Shown: piece by piece, positions 17,030 to 25,406 of the stretch | How the letters are laid out: each line of letters begins with the position of its first letter | How positions within the stretch are numbered: the stretch's first letter is position 1 | Assembly (NCBI GenBank): GCA_964609245.1 | Contig: CAZSSB010000013.1 | Location: 1-64,000 of the forward strand | Reading direction: 5' to 3' | DNA from: JAFGCY01 sp964609245 | GTDB lineage: Bacteria > 4484-113 > JAFGCY01 | Length of the DNA: 64,000 bases | Translations under genes and position numbers: made by a program | Notes under the pieces: model-generated | What the model was told of the DNA's origin: nothing | Databases searched by the model: none | Seen by the model: only the letters and a program-made list of their open reading frames with translations

Positions 17030-17622
17030 ATGGCGAAAGCCAAGCCAGTGAAGAAGAGCGCAAAGCCCAAGGCCAAGCCGAGGGCCAAGGCCAAGCCGGC
17101 TGCCAAGCCGAGGGCCAAGGCCAAGCCGGCNNNNNNNNNNNNNNNNNNNNNNNNNNNNNNNNNNNNNNNNNNNNNNNNNNNNNNNNNNNNNNNNNNNNNN
17201 NNNNNNNNNNNNNNNNNNNNNNNNNNNNNNAGCCGAGGGCCAAGGCCAAGCCGGCTGCCAAGCCGAGGGCCAAGGCCAAGCCGGCTGCCAAGCCGAGGGC
17301 CAAGGCCAAGCCGGCCGCCAAGCCAAGAGCCAAGGCGAAGCCAGCCGCCAAGCCGAGGGCGAAGGCCAAGCCGGCCGCCAAGCCGAGAGCCAAGGCCAAG
17401 CCAGCCGCTGCGCGCAAGGTCTACGCGGTCAGGTTCAGCAAGGCTGCGGGCTGGCAGGTCAAGGAGAAGAGCGCCAAAGCCCCGGCGGCGAGCTTTGCCA
17501 AGAAGCCTGACGCGGTCGCGCGTGCCAAGGCAATGGCAACCAAGGCGAAGGGCCAGGCTGTGGTCTACAAGCTGGACGGCAAGATCCAGGACCGGTTCGA
17601 CTACGCAGCCAAGAAGAAGTAG
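17030..17622 (+). CDS. Histone-H1-like repeat protein with C-terminal DUF2188 domain (interrupted by a gap)
   Basis: The start MAKAKPVKKSAKPK at 17030 follows GGAGG and a TATGAT hexamer (16985-16990). It leads into a tandem decapeptide KPRAKAKPAA, repeated before and after a 100-N gap, then a C-terminal domain of about 65 residues (VYAVRFSKAAGWQVKEKSAK..., DGKIQDRFDYAAKKK) that matches the DUF2188 pattern. The reading frame before the gap differs by one from the frame after it; the N run is an arbitrary length, so this is no evidence of a frameshift. Lys/Ala/Pro repeats like these resemble bacterial H1-type proteins that bind DNA non-specifically. Expect a nucleoid or nucleic-acid-binding role; DUF2188 has no established function. 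Confidence 0.75.
17060..17405 (+). repeat. In-frame 30-base tandem repeat coding for KPRAKAKPAA
   Basis: Near-identical 30-base units run from about 17060 to the gap and from 17231 to about 17405. Later units differ by synonymous and a few other changes. The assembly gap falls inside the array, so the true copy number is unknown. Confidence 0.85.
17131..17230. other. Assembly gap (100 N)
   Basis: A run of exactly 100 N placed inside the histone-like repeat array, consistent with a repeat the assembler could not resolve. The true length is unknown. Confidence 0.98.
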
Positions 17623-17773
17623 TCAGAGACCGCCTGTAAGCGTCTTCGGCCGCAGCCGCAATCGACGTTCGGAGCCGCCGCCTGTCGGTAGACATCGGCA
17701 ACCAGAGCGCTGGCACTCAGCGTGGCTTCCACTGCCGACTTAGGCGAGGCGAGTGTCGGCGAAGCGAGGCTGC

Positions 17774-17785
17774 TACAATCCGCAT
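17774..17785 (+). promoter_or_regulatory. -10 hexamer TACAAT six bases before the dipeptidase ATG
   Basis: TACAAT at 17774-17779, six bases, then ATG at 17786. No ribosome-binding site fits in the gap, so the mRNA is probably leaderless. The preceding 17623-17773 shows no gene. Confidence 0.6.
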
Positions 17786-18799
17786 ATGGGCGGACCCGTT
17801 GACCCGTTCATCGCCGACACCCATCAGGATCTCGCCTATCACTGCCTGGAGTACGGCCGGGATCTGGTTGAGCCCGGTGATACGCCGTGCATGATCACGC
17901 TGCCATGGCTGCAGCGCGTGGGGATGCGGCTGCTCTGCGCCACACTCTTCACGGAGCCCAAGGACAACGAGTTCACGCGGCGGTACAAGCTGCACAGCCA
18001 GTACGAGCTCTATAGCGAGTGGTTCGAGCAGTACGATCTGGAGCTAGAGCTGGTGCGCCGCCGGGCCGATCTTGACGAACTGGCGGCGGCGCAGCCGGTC
18101 GCGGTTGAGGGCCGGCGGGCATATCCGATCGGCGTTGTGCTGCTGGTGGAAGGGTGTGACTTGCTCGACAGCCCGGCCGAAGCCCACACGTGGTTCGCGC
18201 GCGGCGTGCGGATGGCCAGCCTGACCTGGAATGGCGTGAACAAGTATGCCAGCGGCTGCTTCGCCGACAAGGGCGGACTGAAGCCGGCGGGCCGGACGAT
18301 GCTGCGCGAGTTCGAGCGGCTGGGGATGATCCTCGATGTATCGCACCTCAGCGAACGCAGCCTGGATGAGGCACTGGCATGCTTCGCCGGGCCGGTCTGC
18401 GCCGGCCACTCCAACGCCCGCGCGATCTGCGGCAATGAGCGCAACCTAACTGACGGCCAGGCGCTGGAAATCGCGCGGCGCGGCGGCGTCATTGGCCTCA
18501 ATCTGCTGGCACCGCTGCTGGTCAGCGGTTGGCGGCGCGGTGATCCGCTGCCCGCCCTGTCCGCCGCCACCGAGCACAGCGCCTACCTGGCGGATCTCGT
18601 CGGCGCGGCGCACGTGGGGATCGGTGCCGATCTGGACGGCGGCCTGACGCCGGCCAACACGCCGGAGGGTATCAACCGCATCGACGACCTGCCGCTGCTC
18701 GGCGACGATCTCAGGCGCCGCGGCTGGGATGAAGAAGCAGTCGACGGCTTCATGGGTAGGAACTGGTGGCGGTTCTTTGAACGCAGCCTGCCGCGCTAG
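17786..18799 (+). CDS. Dipeptidase of the M19 (renal dipeptidase) family
   Basis: A 337-residue protein with the M19 zinc-site pattern: ADTHQDL (His-x-Asp) near the N-terminus, VLLVEGCDLL (bridging Glu), LDVSHLSERS, AGHSNARAI, and HVGIGADLDGG near the C-terminus, ending NWWRFFER. M19 enzymes are dinuclear zinc TIM-barrel hydrolases of dipeptides. No signal peptide is seen, so it is probably cytoplasmic, unlike the membrane-anchored mammalian enzyme. The start at 17786 is set by the promoter spacing; the upstream in-frame start at 17753 has no support. The substrate is not predictable. Confidence 0.85.
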   Translation: MGGPVDPFIADTHQDLAYHCLEYGRDLVEPGDTPCMITLPWLQRVGMRLLCATLFTEPKDNEFTRRYKLHSQYELYSEWFEQYDLELELVRRRADLDELAAAQPVAVEGRRAYPIGVVLLVEGCDLLDSPAEAHTWFARGVRMASLTWNGVNKYASGCFADKGGLKPAGRTMLREFERLGMILDVSHLSERSLDEALACFAGPVCAGHSNARAICGNERNLTDGQALEIARRGGVIGLNLLAPLLVSGWRRGDPLPALSAATEHSAYLADLVGAAHVGIGADLDGGLTPANTPEGINRIDDLPLLGDDLRRRGWDEEAVDGFMGRNWWRFFERSLPR

Positions 18800-18867
18800 C
18801 GTCGGTTCAGACAAGCCGCGCGGCGGCTATACTACTGGCCTGAAATACGACGGGGCGGAAGCTGCAT

Positions 18868-20277
18868 ATGAGACACACGAGCATCTGGGCATCGGCGATC
18901 CTCGCATTGCTGGCGGCGGCGCTGCTGGGCGGCTGCCCGCGGCCGGCCGAGCGGCAGGCGGACGGCCAGGTAAGCGGACCTGAGCCCGTGGCCGAGGAAC
19001 AGGGCGCAGCGGCGGAGCAGTCGGAGCCGCACTATCCGATTCTGCTGATCGACCGTCCATACAAGGACATCCACGACTCAGCCAAGCAGGCGTGGTTCCT
19101 GGTCGAGACTGCTTACTACGTGGTCAAGCAGAAGTACGTCGATGCCAGTATTCTGCTCAAGTCGCAGGACCCGGCGGAGCGAAAGCGGGGCAGCGATCTG
19201 CGCACGGAGGTTGCCGCGGAGATCGACTCCGCCATCTTCAGCGTCAACGAGACGGTCGAGTCGCTGTTCCTCGAGGCCATCGACCAGGAACCGGACAACC
19301 CGCTGAACTACGCCACCTACGCCTACTACCTGAAACCGCGGCGGCGCATGACCGGGGAGAGCAGCTTCCGCGACGCCGAGCCCGAGGCGCTGGAGATGAT
19401 GGACAAGGCCATCGAGCTGTGGCCGGACGAAGCCAGCTTCTATCTGCTCAAAGCACACATCCTGACCGCCGCGCACCGCTGCCACGACTGGTTCCGGTCG
19501 CAGATGGCTCAGGACCTCGTCATCGCCGACCGCCTGTCACTCGTCGGCGACCTGATCGCCGAGGCGAAACAGTACTACCCGGACAACTTCCAGATCAACT
19601 ACTACTACGCGATCCTGCTGGCGCGGTACACCGATCCGGCCGAGTTCGACACCGTTCACGACCGGATCATCAGCGAGCTGCGGGAAGGTAACCACAAGCG
19701 TCACGGGTTCTCGTTCTACCCCCCGCCGCTGCCCCCGTTTCCGAGTCAGATTCAGAACGTCGATCTGGTGGGGACGGAGACCGAGGCGAAGTACGTCGAT
19801 CAGTGGCGCTACTTCGGTCACTACGACGTGGTCGGAATCAGCCGACTGGTGGAGAGCACGGTGGCGCGTCTGAGCTGGCCCGAGGACAAGGACCAGGTGG
19901 CGGATCTGATGTACTTCCTTTACCAGATCGGCCGCACGCGTCCGTTTGATCGCACCTCGTTCTCTCTGCAGCTCAAGGTTCTCAACCCGTTGCAGGAGGC
20001 ATTGCCGGAAGGAGATCCCGAGCGGCTCAAGCTGGCCGAGGCCACCCGCTATCTGAACGAGCAGTATCGCGCCGTGGCCTTGACCCTTTATAGCAAGGGC
20101 CTGATCAAGGACGAGACCAGGATCGACGTCCGCGGCATCAACGATCTCGAAACGGGGGCCGGTGGGATTACGCAGTTGCGTGAGTACGTGCAGGGCCCGC
20201 AGGCCAACTTCCTGCACGAAGCCAGCAAGATCCTGGGGCTGGATTTTCCGCTGCCCGAAGACCCCACGCTGTGGTGA
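18868..20277 (+). CDS. Lipoprotein with TPR-like helical repeats
   Basis: A 469-residue protein. The N-terminus has a signal ending LAAALLGGC (lipobox LGGC) followed by a Pro/Glu-rich linker. The mature part is alpha-helical with TPR-like elements such as LFLEAIDQEPDNPLNYATYAYYL and ALEMMDKAIELWPDEASFYLLKAHIL, and a Pro-rich loop (FYPPPLPPFPS). I see no enzyme motif; TPR lipoproteins often act as assembly scaffolds in the envelope. A TATACT hexamer (18828-18833) and a purine-rich site lie before the ATG. The stop overlaps the start of the next gene, the RlmN-type gene, by seven bases, so the two are probably co-translated. Confidence 0.65.
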   Translation: MRHTSIWASAILALLAAALLGGCPRPAERQADGQVSGPEPVAEEQGAAAEQSEPHYPILLIDRPYKDIHDSAKQAWFLVETAYYVVKQKYVDASILLKSQDPAERKRGSDLRTEVAAEIDSAIFSVNETVESLFLEAIDQEPDNPLNYATYAYYLKPRRRMTGESSFRDAEPEALEMMDKAIELWPDEASFYLLKAHILTAAHRCHDWFRSQMAQDLVIADRLSLVGDLIAEAKQYYPDNFQINYYYAILLARYTDPAEFDTVHDRIISELREGNHKRHGFSFYPPPLPPFPSQIQNVDLVGTETEAKYVDQWRYFGHYDVVGISRLVESTVARLSWPEDKDQVADLMYFLYQIGRTRPFDRTSFSLQLKVLNPLQEALPEGDPERLKLAEATRYLNEQYRAVALTLYSKGLIKDETRIDVRGINDLETGAGGITQLREYVQGPQANFLHEASKILGLDFPLPEDPTLW

Positions 20278-21389
20278 GCGAGCGGTCCGGCAAGCGAGTG
20301 CTGCTGGACCTGGAGCCCGAGCAACTCGCCGCCGAGCTTGCCGCAGCAGGCCAGCCTGCCTATCGGACCCGGCAGGTGCTGGAGTGGATTCACGGCCAGG
20401 GAGTGCTCGATCCCCACTTGATGACCAATCTGCCGCTGCCGCTCCGCGACTGGCTGGGGCTGCAGTTCGAGTGGCGTCCCCTGAAACTCGAAGCGCAGCA
20501 GCACAGCGCCGACGGCAGCATCAAGTACGCCTGGCGGACGCCGGGCGGCGCGCCCGTGGAAGCCGTCCTGATGCCGAACTTCGACTACGGCACGGTGCTG
20601 TGCGTATCCAGCCAGAGCGGCTGTCCACTCAACTGCGGGTTCTGCCAGACCGGGCGCCTGGGTCTCCGCGAGCAACTCAGCGCCGGACTGATCCTGCAGC
20701 AGCTCTGTGAGGCCGAGCTGCTCAGCGGTGCGGAAGTCGACCGCGTGGTGTTCATGGGGATGGGTGAGCCGCTGCTGAACCTCAAGGCGGTGCGGCGGGC
20801 CGTGGCCACGCTGACCAGCGATCAGGGACGCGGCTGGTCGGCGCGGCGTATCTCGATCAGCACCGTCGGGCTGGTCAAGCCGCTGCGTGAACTGGCGCTG
20901 GCTTTTCCACGGGTGAACCTGGCGCTCAGCCTGCACTTCACGACGGCGGCCAAGCGCCGGCGGCACATGCCGGGCGCCGAGCCCGGCCCCGACTGCCTGG
21001 CCGAGGCGCTGCACTTCTTCCGGCGCGTCAACGGCGGCAAGGTCAGCGTTGAATACGCGCTGCTCGACGGCCTCAACGACCGCGACCGCGATGCCCGCCG
21101 GCTGGCCGAGTTCTCGCGGCTGCGCGGCGTCGATGTGCGCGGCGACCTCGCGATGGAGGCCGAGGAGCATCCGCTGCCGGCGCGGCAGCAGCCCCTGCCG
21201 CTTCACGTCAACCTGATCGCCTACAACCCGATCGCCGCGGCCCCGCAGTACCAGCCCAGCGGCGAGGAGCGGGTCAGCGAGTTCGCCCGGTTGCTGCGCG
21301 ATGAAGGTGTTCCGGTTACGGTGCGCCGCAGCCGGGGCGCGGACATCGCTGCCGCCTGCGGCCAGCTGGGCAGCGAACTCGCGGACTGA
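20271..21389 (+). CDS. rlmN: Radical-SAM 23S rRNA methyltransferase, RlmN family
   Basis: A 372-residue protein with the iron-sulfur motif CPLNCGFC (Cys118, Cys122, Cys125), the family motif VFMGMGEPLLN, and the C-terminal mechanistic cysteine in ADIAAACGQL (Cys363). RlmN puts a methyl group on C2 of adenosine 2503 in 23S rRNA and on adenosine 37 of some tRNAs through a methyl-cysteine intermediate. A Cfr-type identity is less likely given the housekeeping context, but motifs alone do not exclude it. The start is GTG at 20271, or possibly GTG at 20274, overlapping the previous gene. Confidence 0.92.
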   Translation: MVSERSGKRVLLDLEPEQLAAELAAAGQPAYRTRQVLEWIHGQGVLDPHLMTNLPLPLRDWLGLQFEWRPLKLEAQQHSADGSIKYAWRTPGGAPVEAVLMPNFDYGTVLCVSSQSGCPLNCGFCQTGRLGLREQLSAGLILQQLCEAELLSGAEVDRVVFMGMGEPLLNLKAVRRAVATLTSDQGRGWSARRISISTVGLVKPLRELALAFPRVNLALSLHFTTAAKRRRHMPGAEPGPDCLAEALHFFRRVNGGKVSVEYALLDGLNDRDRDARRLAEFSRLRGVDVRGDLAMEAEEHPLPARQQPLPLHVNLIAYNPIAAAPQYQPSGEERVSEFARLLRDEGVPVTVRRSRGADIAAACGQLGSELAD

Positions 21390-21497
21390 CCGCCGGCGGC
21401 TGACCGGCGGGGCATCCCGAGCCACGGCAGAGCCGCTGTGGTCCGCCGCAGACAGAACATCCTCCGCCGGCGACCGTCCGGGCTACGTGGTGCTAAC

Positions 21498-22727
21498 ATG
21501 ACGGTTGTGGGGAAAGGCGGACTGTGGTGGCTGCTGCTGGCCGGCTGCTTGCTGCTGGCGGTGGGCTACACGCCCAAGCAGTACAGCGGACCATCCAGCG
21601 GCGGGCCGGGGGCCACCGGGCGCTATCCGGTGCACACCGGCGCGGCCTACGTCACGCGCTATCCCGATCCGCTGGCCGACTACGACGTGCCACCGACGCT
21701 GGAGCAGCTGAACAAGGTGCGCCTCTACGACTTCGATCCGGCCGCCAGCGTGCATCTCGACGGTTTCTCGCTGTGGACGCTGGACGACTTCGGCCGCCAC
21801 GATCCGGCCCAGCAGGAGTACGTGCGGCTCAGCGGCAAGGACCTGATCAACGGCGACTACCATCTGGTCGTCCACCTGCGGGACGCGCCGTCGATCACCG
21901 ACCTGTTCTTTTACGTGCGCTATCACGTCGACCGCTACAACCCGCGGCTGGTCAAGCCGGGCAGCGTCTTCGGGATGGAAGGCGACCGGCTGTGGCTCTG
22001 CAAGGAAGACATTCCGGGCGTGATCGCCGCGGGCATGACGCGGGTCCGTCCCGACATCAACGGCGGCACGACGGTCGCCGACGGCGTGGTCTGCGAGATC
22101 GCCTTCGAGAAGCACCGCGCCGACGATCCAACCTGGTTTGTCGAGCGTGCGCCCAACCACGCGCACAACAAGCCGCGGGGTGTGACCGCCTACAGCGATC
22201 CGCAGGACGACGCGGTGGTGATCTACTGGCAGGAGACCAACCTGGGCGACTTCAACAACGACGGTGAGGTCGGCATTACGGACCTGATTCCGCTCGGCCG
22301 CCGCTATGGGCGTCTCAGCACCGATGGCCACGAGGATGACTGGGACTTTCTGCTGGACACGCAGCCCGACGGCGAGGTCAACTACCGTGACGTCTGGCCG
22401 ATCATCCATAACTACGGCTCGCTGCTGCAGGGCTACCGAGTCTACCGCCGGCCGGGCGGCTCGTCGCGGCGTGACGAGGTGCTGCTGGAGCACCGGACCT
22501 ACCCGCTGCTGCCGATGAGCGCGCACCGCCCGACGATCTGGGATCCGGTCAGGATCAACGAGTATCGCTACGCCGATCGCGAGTTGCCGCGGACGGCGCG
22601 GCCGCGGGAGTGGACCTATCGCATCGTGCCGTACAACGCCTGCGATGACCTGGAGGGTGAGGACAGCGACATCGAGATCGCCATCAGTGTCACGGCCAGC
22701 GGTATCGTCGTGAGGTCGGTCGAGTAG
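21498..22727 (+). CDS. Dockerin-like lipoprotein of unknown function
   Basis: A 409-residue protein. ATG at 21498 gives a signal with lipobox LAGC (GLWWLLLAGCLLLAVGY); an upstream in-frame start is not supported. A beta-rich region of about 200 residues follows, then a dockerin-like EF-hand pair (about 248-312): GDFNNDGEVGITDLIPLGRRYG and a second half PDGEVNYRDVWPIIHNYGSL, then a fibronectin-III-like tail (GYRVYRRPGGSS). This is the same architecture as the CotH lipoprotein and the two giants at 42898 and 47677. The first EF loop keeps the Asp/Asn ligand pattern; the second is more diverged. Confidence 0.7.
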   Translation: MTVVGKGGLWWLLLAGCLLLAVGYTPKQYSGPSSGGPGATGRYPVHTGAAYVTRYPDPLADYDVPPTLEQLNKVRLYDFDPAASVHLDGFSLWTLDDFGRHDPAQQEYVRLSGKDLINGDYHLVVHLRDAPSITDLFFYVRYHVDRYNPRLVKPGSVFGMEGDRLWLCKEDIPGVIAAGMTRVRPDINGGTTVADGVVCEIAFEKHRADDPTWFVERAPNHAHNKPRGVTAYSDPQDDAVVIYWQETNLGDFNNDGEVGITDLIPLGRRYGRLSTDGHEDDWDFLLDTQPDGEVNYRDVWPIIHNYGSLLQGYRVYRRPGGSSRRDEVLLEHRTYPLLPMSAHRPTIWDPVRINEYRYADRELPRTARPREWTYRIVPYNACDDLEGEDSDIEIAISVTASGIVVRSVE

Positions 22728-22762
22728 CGTTCGGCCTGCGGCAGTGCTAGAATCCTGCTGCT

Positions 22763-23143
22763 ATGGAAGACATGACCGGCATCCTGGCTATCGTGCTCAT
22801 CTTTGGCACGCCGCTGCTGATTGCTCTGGTCATCGCGCTGTTCGTCTCCTTCAATAACCAGCAGGCGCGTGCTGAACGCGAGCGGGCGCGCAAGCTCTTC
22901 GAGCGGATGATGCAGGAGAAGCTCGACGTGATCAAGACCGCGGTGGCGATGGGCTTCTCGCGGGACGATCTGAGCTATCTCGACCAGCGGCTGGAGCAGC
23001 TGATCGGGGCGGAGCAGATGCAGTCGCTGCTGGACTCGCGCGCGCCGAAGGCGCCGCCGGTGAGCACCGAGGTGCAGCAGGCGGACCTCGACGCCGAACT
23101 GAACGCCCTGCGCCAGCAGCGCGAGGGCCAGCAGCAGGGCTGA
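22763..23143 (+). CDS. One-helix membrane protein, paralogue A of four
   Basis: A 126-residue protein: an N-terminal hydrophobic helix (about 6-28), then a charged segment RERARKLFERMMQEKLDVIKTAVAMG, a conserved helix LSYLDQRLEQLIGAEQMQSLL, and a divergent tail with DLDAELNAL. I do not recognise the family. The core pattern (YERxxxEKLxVxKxAxAMG...LDxRLExLxGxExL) recurs in the next three genes. The N-in or N-out topology cannot be decided, but the charged region after the helix suggests a cytoplasmic tail. A TAGAAT hexamer (22748-22753) lies nine bases before the ATG, so the transcript may have almost no leader. Confidence 0.7.
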   Translation: MEDMTGILAIVLIFGTPLLIALVIALFVSFNNQQARAERERARKLFERMMQEKLDVIKTAVAMGFSRDDLSYLDQRLEQLIGAEQMQSLLDSRAPKAPPVSTEVQQADLDAELNALRQQREGQQQG

Positions 23144-23206
23144 ACCGGCAGGGCCGGGGGGCGCCAGGAGCGCGTGCGATGGTAGAATCGCCGCGGAGGT
23201 ACGAAC

Positions 23207-23629
23207 ATGAGCATCGTCACGCTGGCGCTGCTGCAGGGCGTGTTTGATTCGGGGACGATCTGGATCCTGATTCCGCTGGCGGCGCTCGCGATTCCGATTG
23301 TGGCGATTCTGGTCCGGCCGATGACGCTCAGGATGCAGCAGAGCGAGCGTGAGCGCGCCCGCAAGCTCTACGAGCGCATCGTGCTTGAGAAGCTCGACGT
23401 GATCAAGACCGCGGTGGCGATGGGCCACAACCGCGACGAACTGGCGGGGCTGGATGCGCGGCTGGAGCGGCTGGTCGGTGCGGACAAGCTGGCCGGCCTG
23501 TTGTCGGAGTCGAAGCCCGCCACGCCGAGCGCGCCGGTAACCGGCGAGCTGCTGGATACGGACCTCGACAGCGAACTCGACGCGCTGCGCCGCCCGGCGG
23601 GCGAGCAGCGGGAAGGCCAGGGCGGATAA
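23207..23629 (+). CDS. One-helix membrane protein, paralogue B of four
   Basis: A 140-residue protein with a hydrophobic N-terminus (about 17-36), then SERERARKLYERIVLEKLDVIKTAVAMGHNRDELAGLDARLERLVG and a tail with LLDTDLDSELDAL. It is nearly identical in the core to paralogue A, so the two probably arose by recent tandem duplication. A TAGAAT hexamer (23183-23188) and GGAGG precede the ATG, so it has its own promoter and an ordinary leader. The function is unknown. Confidence 0.7.
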   Translation: MSIVTLALLQGVFDSGTIWILIPLAALAIPIVAILVRPMTLRMQQSERERARKLYERIVLEKLDVIKTAVAMGHNRDELAGLDARLERLVGADKLAGLLSESKPATPSAPVTGELLDTDLDSELDALRRPAGEQREGQGG

Positions 23630-23632
23630 CCG

Positions 23633-24052
23633 ATGTCGTTTTTCATCGAACTGGGGCTGATGATCGCCATAATCATCCTGGCCTCGGCGCTGGCGAAGCA
23701 CCTCTTCGGTCCGACGGGGGGCCGGATGAAGATCCACGCCTCGCGCGAGGCGGAGCGCACGCTGGCGGCCTCGCGGCTGAAGGCCGAGGAGCGGGCCAAA
23801 GCCCGCGAGCTGTACGAACGCCTGGTCCGCGAGAAGCTGGAGGTCGTCAAGGACGCGATCGCGATGGGCTACAGCGAGGCCGATCTGGATCGCCTCGACG
23901 CGCGGCTGGAGGAACTGATCGGCCGCGAGCAACTCAGGCAGCTGCTCAGCGACGCGCCCGAGGCGCCCATCCCCGAAGCGGACCTGATGGACACCGACCT
24001 GCTGGCCGAGGCCGAGCGCCTCAAGCATCCACGCCAGGGCCAGCGCAACTAG
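23633..24052 (+). CDS. One-helix membrane protein, paralogue C of four
   Basis: A 139-residue protein with an N-terminal hydrophobic helix (about 5-22), a longer charged linker, then ARELYERLVREKLEVVKDAIAMGYSEADLDRLDARLEELIG and a tail with DLMDTDLLAEAERL. It starts three bases after paralogue B ends and is therefore probably co-transcribed and translationally coupled with it. The linker between helix and core is about 15 residues longer than in A. The function is unknown. Confidence 0.7.
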   Translation: MSFFIELGLMIAIIILASALAKHLFGPTGGRMKIHASREAERTLAASRLKAEERAKARELYERLVREKLEVVKDAIAMGYSEADLDRLDARLEELIGREQLRQLLSDAPEAPIPEADLMDTDLLAEAERLKHPRQGQRN

Positions 24053-24123
24053 CACCTCCACACGATGCGCCGAGCACGTGCATGACACGCGCATCCAGTG
24101 TCCACATCCCCGACCGGCGGCTA

Positions 24124-24145
24124 ATGCGTATTACGGATGCGTATT
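24124..24145 (+). repeat. Direct repeat ATGCGTATT before paralogue D
   Basis: ATGCGTATT occurs at 24124-24132 and 24137-24145, a 13-base period, in the AT-rich stretch just upstream of a strong promoter. A repeat of this kind may be a protein-binding site; nothing else supports it. The rest of 24053-24186 shows no gene. Confidence 0.35.
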
Positions 24146-24186
24146 CAAGAGTATTGAGGCCAATATCAAATATCCTGCATTCGGTA

Positions 24187-24221
24187 TTGAACAGCTACGT
24201 TGACACTGGTATAATAGCCAT
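24187..24221 (+). promoter_or_regulatory. Promoter of paralogue D, leaderless
   Basis: TTGAAC (24187-24192), a 17-base spacer and TATAAT (24210-24215), then six bases to ATG at 24222. The predicted transcription start is the start codon itself. This is the best sigma-70-like promoter with a leaderless spacing in the window. Confidence 0.75.
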
Positions 24222-24653
24222 ATGGACTTCCCCGAAATGGTAGTGATGATTGTGTTGGTCTCGGTGATCTTCGCGACCATCAACAACTTCATCAAGCGGC
24301 GCTACGAGGCACTGGGCAGGCGCCGGCGCGGCGCGGATCCGGAGGCGGACCAGGCCACGGGAGCGCTGGTCGAGATCGAACGCATGAAGCAGCAGGAGCG
24401 GGCCAGCGCGCGCCAGCAGTACGAGCGGCTGGCGACGGAGAAGATGCAGGTGATGCGGGACGCGATCGCGATGGGCTACGAGGAAGCTGAGCTGAAGAAC
24501 CTGGATGCCCGGCTGGAGCAGCTGGTCGGTCCGGAACGTCTGGGGCAGCTGATGGAGGAGACGCCCGACGTCCGGCTCAAGGACGTCGATCTGCTCGACG
24601 AGGACATTCAGGCGGAGATCGACCGGCTGACCGAGGGCAAGGCCACAAACTGA
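24222..24653 (+). CDS. One-helix membrane protein, paralogue D of four
   Basis: A 143-residue protein: N-terminal hydrophobic helix (about 6-20), a basic RRYEALGRRRR stop-transfer-like stretch, then QYERLATEKMQVMRDAIAMGYEEAELKNLDARLEQLVG and a tail with DVDLLDEDIQAEIDRL. The positive cluster right after the helix suggests that the C-terminal part is cytoplasmic. It is the most diverged of the four and has its own strong leaderless promoter. A Yip1-like gene follows in the opposite direction, four bases after the stop. Confidence 0.7.
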   Translation: MDFPEMVVMIVLVSVIFATINNFIKRRYEALGRRRRGADPEADQATGALVEIERMKQQERASARQQYERLATEKMQVMRDAIAMGYEEAELKNLDARLEQLVGPERLGQLMEETPDVRLKDVDLLDEDIQAEIDRLTEGKATN

Positions 24654-24656
24654 CGG

Positions 24657-25406
24657 CTAGAGCGGGATGATCGCGGCGATCAGCGCGAAGAAGACCGCGT
24701 AGGCGATGACGTACTGCGCCAGCCCGTAGCCCAGGCTGCGCACCAGATGCACCGCCCAGCCGCGGGGCCGCTCGCCCAGATCGGCCAGCGTGTAGTAGCC
24801 GATGTAGGTCCAGCCCGCGGCGTTCAGCACTATGAACATCAGCAGTCGGACGGCACACGTCCGGCAGACCAGCAGCTCGAACAGCGGCACCAGCGACAGT
24901 GCGATGCAGCTGACGCCCGCCAGGTGGCCCAGCAGCGCCGTGCCTAGCGCATGGGGCCAGCCCAGGCCGAACCGCCACATCCTGAGCCGGACGACGACCG
25001 CCATCGCCAGCAGGCTGGCCAGGAACGTATAGGCCAGGAAACCGGTGGTGAGCAGCGTGTCCCACAGCCGCCTGGCTTCGCCCTGGCTCAGTCCGAAGGC
25101 GCCGTAGGCGGGCGAGATCCAGTCCCAGCTGGCATCGTGGGCCCGCATCACCACGCCCTTGAAGGTGCTCAGCAGCGGGCGGCTCTCCTCGGCCAGCACG
25201 CGATTGTCGCCGAAGGCCAGCACCAGTATCGTCAGCCAGATGAGGGCGTACAGCGCGATGCGCCGGATGGTCAGCGGGTCGTCCCAGTCGAGGCCGCGGA
25301 CCAGCTGGCGCGGATAGGTGAACACGCGCAACACGAAAGGCAGGAATCCGGCCAGCACGGCCCACAGCGGCATCGTCCGGACTTCTCGCGCCTGGGGGGG
25401 CAGCAT
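24657..25406 (-). CDS. Yip1-family-like integral membrane protein
   Basis: A 249-residue protein with five hydrophobic segments: LIWLTILVLAFG, FLAYTFLASLLAMAVVV, a third with ALLGHLAGVSCIALSLVPLFELL, LLMFIVLNAAGWTYIGYYTL and a last IAYAVFFALIAAIIPL. The N-terminal FTYPRQLVRGLDWDDPLTIRRIALYALIWL and the layout fit the bacterial Yip1/DUF1282 group, whose roles are poorly known. ATG at 25406 is chosen over several upstream ATGs because a TATACT hexamer lies exactly six bases before it. Confidence in the family name is moderate. Confidence 0.55.
   Translation of the reverse strand: MLPPQAREVRTMPLWAVLAGFLPFVLRVFTYPRQLVRGLDWDDPLTIRRIALYALIWLTILVLAFGDNRVLAEESRPLLSTFKGVVMRAHDASWDWISPAYGAFGLSQGEARRLWDTLLTTGFLAYTFLASLLAMAVVVRLRMWRFGLGWPHALGTALLGHLAGVSCIALSLVPLFELLVCRTCAVRLLMFIVLNAAGWTYIGYYTLADLGERPRGWAVHLVRSLGYGLAQYVIAYAVFFALIAAIIPL

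Noticed and set aside
17060..17405. CRISPR-like repeat array
   Set aside because: The repeats are directly adjacent without spacers and in frame in a coding region.
17030..17622. Frameshifted or broken histone-like gene
   Set aside because: The change of frame happens across the N gap whose length is arbitrary.
24200..24205. TTGACA as -35 box of paralogue D
   Set aside because: It is only four bases from TATAAT. The TTGAAC at 24187 has the correct 17-base spacing.
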